From NCBI RefSeq assembly GCF_034702125.1, contig NC_085865.1:48216194-48280193 (forward strand): a stretch of 64,000 nucleotides of DNA, read 5' to 3'. The stretch comes from Engraulis encrasicolus. Its lineage: Eukaryota; Chordata; Actinopteri; Clupeiformes; Engraulidae. The translations under genes and the position numbers were made by a program. Positions 58,283 through 64,000 of the stretch are shown here, piece after piece (position 1 is the first letter of the stretch; each line of letters begins with the position of its first letter). The notes under the pieces were generated by a model. That model made no database searches. It worked only from the letters and a program-made list of their open reading frames with translations, and was not told the origin of the DNA.

Positions 58283-61266
58283 CTATAAATAAAAAAGGAG
58301 AAGAAGAAAAAAAAAGTCAGTCAACATGTTTGCATTGCTAATGCTAATTACAGGCCATTGCAGCTGTATTAGAGAGGTTCATTATTGGCACAGAGAGAAG
58401 CGTCAGGAGGAATCACAAGACGAATGACAGAGACACACAGAAAGCAGAGGAGAGGAGAGGAGCATGGGACAGCATCCTAATTTTGCCACGTTGATGCCAC
58501 ACACTTTTGTTGTTGGATTAGTTGGAAGTCACACAATTGTTATCTTTTATTTCCATTGTTTAGGCAAATGGAAGGACACAATGTTAAACAGTTTCACCTG
58601 GAACATCTAATATCCACATGATTCGTGTGAATATGTCCTTCTGTTATCACACGAATTAGTTCAAAAAATGGTATCCTGTATGTATGAAATATAAGGATCC
58701 CATAGCTTAACACTTGGGCCTTTAAGTTGAGTATCTTTTCACATACAGCGTACATAGGGCACAGACTGTAAGTCTGAATAACATTTCACCCCTTAGCCCT
58801 ACCACTCTCCCCTTACCCTCCGTTTTGCGCAATCACATGTAGGGGTAGGGGTGTCCCAATTCACGTTAAGACAAAGGGGTAAGGGGTAGGGCTTTCTACC
58901 CATTCAAACAGAGATTTTTCAGAGGCACACTTCAAAAATGTTTGGTAACGAAACCAAAACCAAACTCCTTCCAGAACACACGGTCCAGACGTAACATTAC
59001 GTGGAATGACCATTTTTAAGGAGGTCGCGTTTGTTTGTTTATCTGTCAGCAGGATAACTCAAAAAAATTGAACTGATATTGGTGAAATTTTGTGGAGTTG
59101 TTGGAAATGACAAAAGGAAGAAGTAATTAAATCTTGGTGGCAATCCAGATCACAATCCGGATCCAAGGATTTTTCCTCACCATTGCAGGATAGGGCAAAT
59201 TGTGAATCCGTTTCTAACTCCATAAAACACATAAAACAAGACAGAAAGACTTGAAAAAAATAGTCAATGTCAACATAGTCAAATGATCTATCAAACAGCT
59301 TCCTTGGCGGAGGTCTGCACTCTCTGAGTGCATTTCTAGTTCTGTACTGGAGCACTTACAGTACGTCTAGCGAGGCCAAGCTAGTCAAACCACTCACATC
59401 CTTCATATCATCAGCGATTATGTAGTTCTGTCACATGGTGGTTGATGTGCGATCACCAGTCACTAAATCACAGACCCCTATTCCTGGACGTGCAGCATGG
59501 CGCTAGGTCCCCCCCATCTGGTAGACACATTACTCAGAGTCTGAGTGACTGTGCATTTTAAATGTTGCATCATGCATCATCAAACTGTTTCTGATTTAGC
59601 TCATTAAAACATCTGCAGTTAACCACAGTCTGATCAAGACATACAGTGCGTAGACCATGACGCTACTAATGAATGGATAACCGTTGGTGCATGGGGTGGG
59701 GCTTGCTGTTCGCACTTGCTGTGATACGCATGTATGATGGCGTATGATGTATGGCTGCATGTCATCTGTGTGAGGCCTTCAGATTTCAACACCTGAGATG
59801 TCCGTCTCATATGACAGCTATGAGAGTCGATAGGCAAAAGCAGCTGTCATGCACCGGCTACGTGGGTGGGCGCAATCATGGCCTAAAAAATATTCCAGTT
59901 TAATAGATGCAGGGCCAGAATGGCGAATCCGACGGAGGCGGAAATATCTCCATATACAGTATGGCCCGCTGACGTGCATGTGGGTAGCTCACTCCACAGT
60001 TTCGTAGGGTGGGCACGGCTGGACTGGTAATCTGGCATGCAGGGCATTTTCGCCGTGGGCCGACAGTCCTCGGGGACTGATGCTGTTTTTATTTGTTTGT
60101 CCTCCCTCACCCCTTAGAGACCAGCCCATAATTTAGATGGGGCAGCCCATTGGTCCATTTTTAATATTGACAATGGACTGAGCCAATCGTGCAGCGGGTG
60201 TCTGTGTGAGGGTCTGGTGTACTGTACACCAAAAATGCTCGGCCTGTTTTCCGGCCCCAGTCCAGCCCTGAGGGTGGGGTAGTATCTCATGACCTTTAGT
60301 GATGGGATGGGAAACAGAAGCTATGCGTGATTGGTTTAGGTGACCTGGTCCAGGGGATTTGTGTAACGAATGGCTTGGGGAGTCTTTATGGGCTAGAGGG
60401 GGGGACGAAGATAACCCACTTCTGACGGAGTATGGATGGGAATAGATAAGCGAGTCATGATTCACGTTACCCCTTTTTACCGGTAGGCTCGATGTATAAC
60501 ATAAGCAGTGGTCCTCAAATGATCATGACTTGATGAAAACTATACATAACGCCAGCTGACAGCTGTCACATTTGACCAGTTAGTGATATAACAAAAGTGT
60601 GTAATAATCAGTTTTATTTATTAGCTTGTCGGCTCTTTGCTATCGTTTATTTGCTTTGTCGGCGTTATAACAATGAAGCGCTGCCAGTTACGGGGGAGTG
60701 TGCATGTTAGTGCTTTATTTATGTTTCTGATTACATCTAGTGTTGGCACAGATAAGTAATCTCATCTCGCTCTGATGTTTTATTGGTTATAAAAGATGGA
60801 TTGATTTGATCAGAAACACAGATAGCTCCGATATGTATTAAAAAGACACGTTAGATAAACATTATAATACAGATGGCTGCCAGGAAAGATATCTCCTCTA
60901 AAAATAAAATAAAGGAAAATAAAAACGTGATTCCGGTTTATTTCCCCCTAATTCCTCTGGAGAAAAAACGTCTTAACTCCTTTTATCTGTCGCTCCCCCG
61001 ATTCCTGACGTATTTTTTATCCCCCCATCCCTGACAGAGCACGATAACCATCTTCCCTTTTCGGTCCCAGGCTCGTGCTCTTGTTAAACCTTCAAAGGAC
61101 AAAAAGCCCCAGAGTAAATAACATTAGCTTCTTACATCCCTGGTGGAGGATGGAGCGGCCGAGGGTGTTCTGGGTTTTGTCACTCATTGCAAACAGGCAT
61201 TACCTGAGAGAGCAGGCGGGGTGTGGGGGGGCTGGAGGTGGCTGGGAGATATTACGTAACTGTAAC

Positions 61267-61284
61267 CTGCTTTTGTGTGTGTGT

Positions 61285-61369
<85 letters not shown>
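61267..61369. repeat. (TG)n microsatellite, about 100 bp
   Basis: One TC interruption at 61290. Confidence 0.95.
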
Positions 61370-61371
<2 letters not shown>

Positions 61372-61708
61372 GAGAGAGCTGAGCCATTTTGGCTTTAATA
61401 GGCTAGATCAGACAGAGGGAAAGACTGGGTGTCTGGACTATGGGGGTGGGGTGGGGGGTGGGGGGCTGTTAGAGCTCATTTAGAGAAAAAAAGAAGCAAT
61501 AATCTCCAAAGGTTGAAGATCACACTTTTTATATGAGAACTTGCTAATGAAGATGAAAAATATCAGTACTCTTAGAGGAGATGACAAGGACTTAATAGTG
61601 TGTGTGTGAGATGAGTGTGAGTGAATGAGAGAGACAGAGAGAGACAGAAAGATAGAGAGAGAAACACAGTTCGAGAGTGAATAAAACAGAGAGATAGTAA
61701 GAATGATT

Positions 61709-61780
61709 GAGTGTGTGTGTGTGTGTGCGTGTGCGTGCGTGCGTGCGTGCGTGCGTGCGTCTGTCTGTTTGTCTGTCTGT
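61709..61780. repeat. (TG)n/(TGCG)n/(TGTC)n compound microsatellite
   Basis: TG run followed by GTGC then CTGT units. Confidence 0.9.
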
Positions 61781-64000
61781 ACCATGCACGTTTGTGTGCA
61801 TCTTCACATGTGTGTGTGTGTATGCCTGGCAGATGCCGAATGATTTCAATAATGATTTGCTATTGGCCAGTGTGTATGGAAATGAGTTTGTGGTTAACCA
61901 GGAGGGGAACAGTACTCTACTGTAACGGCTGCCCAACATGCAATGATAATAATGTGGGAGAAGAACCACATGACCACCGACTGCCGTTTCCTCACCGAGC
62001 ACCAGAGGACAGGAAAAGGAAGATGGCTTTGTCTCATTCCAACATCTTGTCTAGATAATATATACTCTGACCAGAGGAATGTCTTTGCTGAGTTCATAAA
62101 TTTCTATTTTTTTCCCTCCCTGCCTAAGGGCTTAAAAAACTCCCTCTGAACTTCGTCATTGAATATCACTCCACAAGTTATCGCTTTTTATCATCTGTTA
62201 TCGTATCCTATCATAAGCCTCTCGATATATTGTTTTGTTACGTCACTCGGTCTGTGTATTAGATAATTGATTACTAAAGCGGCTGGCCACTCTGTGCTAA
62301 TCCCTTGCTCAATGCACTTGACGGCCAAGTCAAAGTCAGGTCAAGATCCTTGGCCACTCCAATGGCGCCCAATAAACCGCAGTGGTCCAGTGGCCTTTGG
62401 AACAGTCTATACACATAAATGACCTATCCAATAAAACCTGCACGCTGGTATGCTACACTGGCTGGTAGGGCAGGTGGCAGGAGCCCAAAGTTGAACAAAT
62501 GTCGACTTGCAGAGCACCGTGTCTCTGTCGGCATCTTTTTTGCATTGAAGGTGCTTACAGTAGCTCTCTAGACTCAGAAGTTGTGCTGAACACAGGTGAT
62601 GACGTTTAGCCTTTGCTAAGCTTAGAACCCCATCATACCAACTACCCCCATTTATCGTCAGGCAAACTGGGTCTGTACTAGTTTATAAGCCTAAAAATGT
62701 GTCCTTCGGACACAGGCCCTATAGTCTTTGTTTCACTATACAGTACTTCAACAGGAGGTTTAGCCTTTGCTAAGCTAAGAACGCTAACATCCCAAATAGC
62801 CCCAAAGATCGTCATGTTATCTAGGTCTGCACTAGTCTACAAGCCTATTATTAATTCTAATCATGTCTTTTCAACCTAACATCAATTCCTGTCCAGGGAC
62901 TACAGATGAAAATCAGCCTTGTGGCTATAATCTGGCTCAACTGTATGTTGTGCACTCTTCCTGTCAAATAACATGTCTGGTGCCAGCAAGTGTAATGCAA
63001 GTAGGGTCATTTCACGTGAAATCAGACACTTTGGGACCCGACCGACACGGATTTCAATCATACTTACTGTGCCTGTTTAGTAGCACCCCAGAACTGCATT
63101 TGTGTGAATCTGACACCAATATTAAGGGAGAAACAGACTAGCGAAGGTTTACATATGAGGGTAGGACACTATGCATTCAGCCTTGATTATATCAGTCAGT
63201 GTAAGTCACAAAAATATGTCCGTGGTGTTATTTGAAAGCTCTTTTCTGGCTCTACACATTACACAAACAGCATGGAACACAACAACCCTCAGAATATAAA
63301 TGATCATAAATTGAAAAATGTAAAATTGAATATAAAAAAAACGTATATTTTAAACTGGCCAGTTCCTTGTCTAAACATAGCCTGCAATGTCATGAACAAC
63401 ACCTGAAATGCTGATGTTTGGTTCTTTATTCATTTCAGAGACAATGGGACTCAAAAATATGGCATCATACAAATCACCTAGTAATAATATGGTGATACCA
63501 TAGTAATATCACATGACAGTATGTCTATCGGAATATGTGAAGGATGGAGATGGTCCATGAGGATGCAGGAAGTTCAGTTTCACCTCTCCAGTGCTCGGCA
63601 TACATTCCTCAACACATGCTAGCCACTAGTTGCCATCATATACAGCTACAACATACCCTTTGATGCTTGAACATTTAAACAATTCCTTTACTGAGCTTAT
63701 TCTTTCAACCCTGCCTTCTCTGAATGCTTAAAATGGTCTAGCTTCCACTGTGTCCATTGACAATGGGCAGAAGCCGTGTAGTTTTTGAGTACCTGGAATA
63801 GGGACCGACGAGGGTGCAGGGCCCACCGGGAAAATGCCCGTTATGCCAGATGGCCAGTCCAGCCCTGTCCCTGACACTACTCTATTACTACTTCATTACA
63901 ACTCATTTCAACCTTTATGTCCCATTATCTCTGAAATGAATTAAGAACCAAACACCCCATTTTCAGGTGTTGTTTATGACCTTACAGGCTATGTTTAGAC

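Larger units (their letters stand above)
58283..64000. other. oxsr1 intron up to the right edge; repeats only
   Basis: The next upstream exon (expected to encode the E-S-E-E-G-K-A-type acidic segment) was not found. Contents: a repeat at about 58780-58945 like that in 10437-11103, and (TG)n tracts. Open frames are short and without recognisable domains. Confidence 0.5.

Noticed and set aside
58283..64000. Further upstream oxsr1 exons
   Set aside because: I looked on the - strand for the acidic D-E-F-D-E-E-S-E-E-G-K segment and kinase motifs and found none.

Overview
The window is vertebrate, almost certainly teleost, nuclear DNA. Genes are split into short exons with GT-AG introns. The space between exons is filled with fish-type SINEs, fragments of non-LTR retrotransposons, Tc1- and hAT-like elements, short inverted-repeat elements and long (TG)n/(GA)n microsatellites. 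I see no prokaryotic genes, no CRISPR array and no rRNA or genuine tRNA gene.

Layout. (1) Bases 1-6587, + strand: the 3' part of a Xin actin-binding repeat gene. It consists of one very large terminal exon (1-4569, open at the window edge) and two further exons that together encode one LIM domain (about 5520-5641 and 6443-6587). (2) 7385-43535: a direct tandem duplication of about 18 kb. Each unit carries one complete nine-exon SLC22-family transporter on the - strand, most like SLC22A13 (copy A 10129-24441, 536 codons; copy B 28630-40975, 532 codons). Both reading frames are intact across all nine exons and about 90% identical by my own count. (3) about 42857-58282, - strand: the 3' half of oxsr1 (OSR1 kinase). 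Seven C-terminal exons encode the linker and the conserved C-terminal (PF2/CCT) docking domain, followed by an unusually long, repeat-rich 3' UTR. The kinase-domain exons were not found and should lie beyond the right edge. (4) 58283-64000: oxsr1 intron with repeats and no exon that I can see.

The combination Xin gene + SLC22A13 + OXSR1 matches the human 3p22 neighbourhood (XIRP1, SLC22A13/14, OXSR1), which favours xirp1 for the first gene. The LIM exons are better known from XIRP2, so the paralogue is left open. The three genes have no shared pathway: a striated-muscle cytoskeletal protein, a plasma-membrane organic-anion transporter, and a WNK-pathway kinase controlling cation-chloride cotransporters.

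The most rewarding material comes from comparing the two transporter copies. The duplication breakpoint lies inside the oxsr1 3' UTR, so an orphan piece of that UTR with its poly(A) signal now sits between the copies. Intron 3 of copy B holds a tandem array of at least six partial copies of the 5' end of exon 4, each with its splice acceptor. A 777-bp transposon sits about 130 bp upstream of the copy B start codon, with copy A showing the empty site. A 1.6-kb near-perfect foldback lies in intron 1 of copy A, and a 151-bp retroposed insert in copy B carries a hammerhead-ribozyme-like fold.
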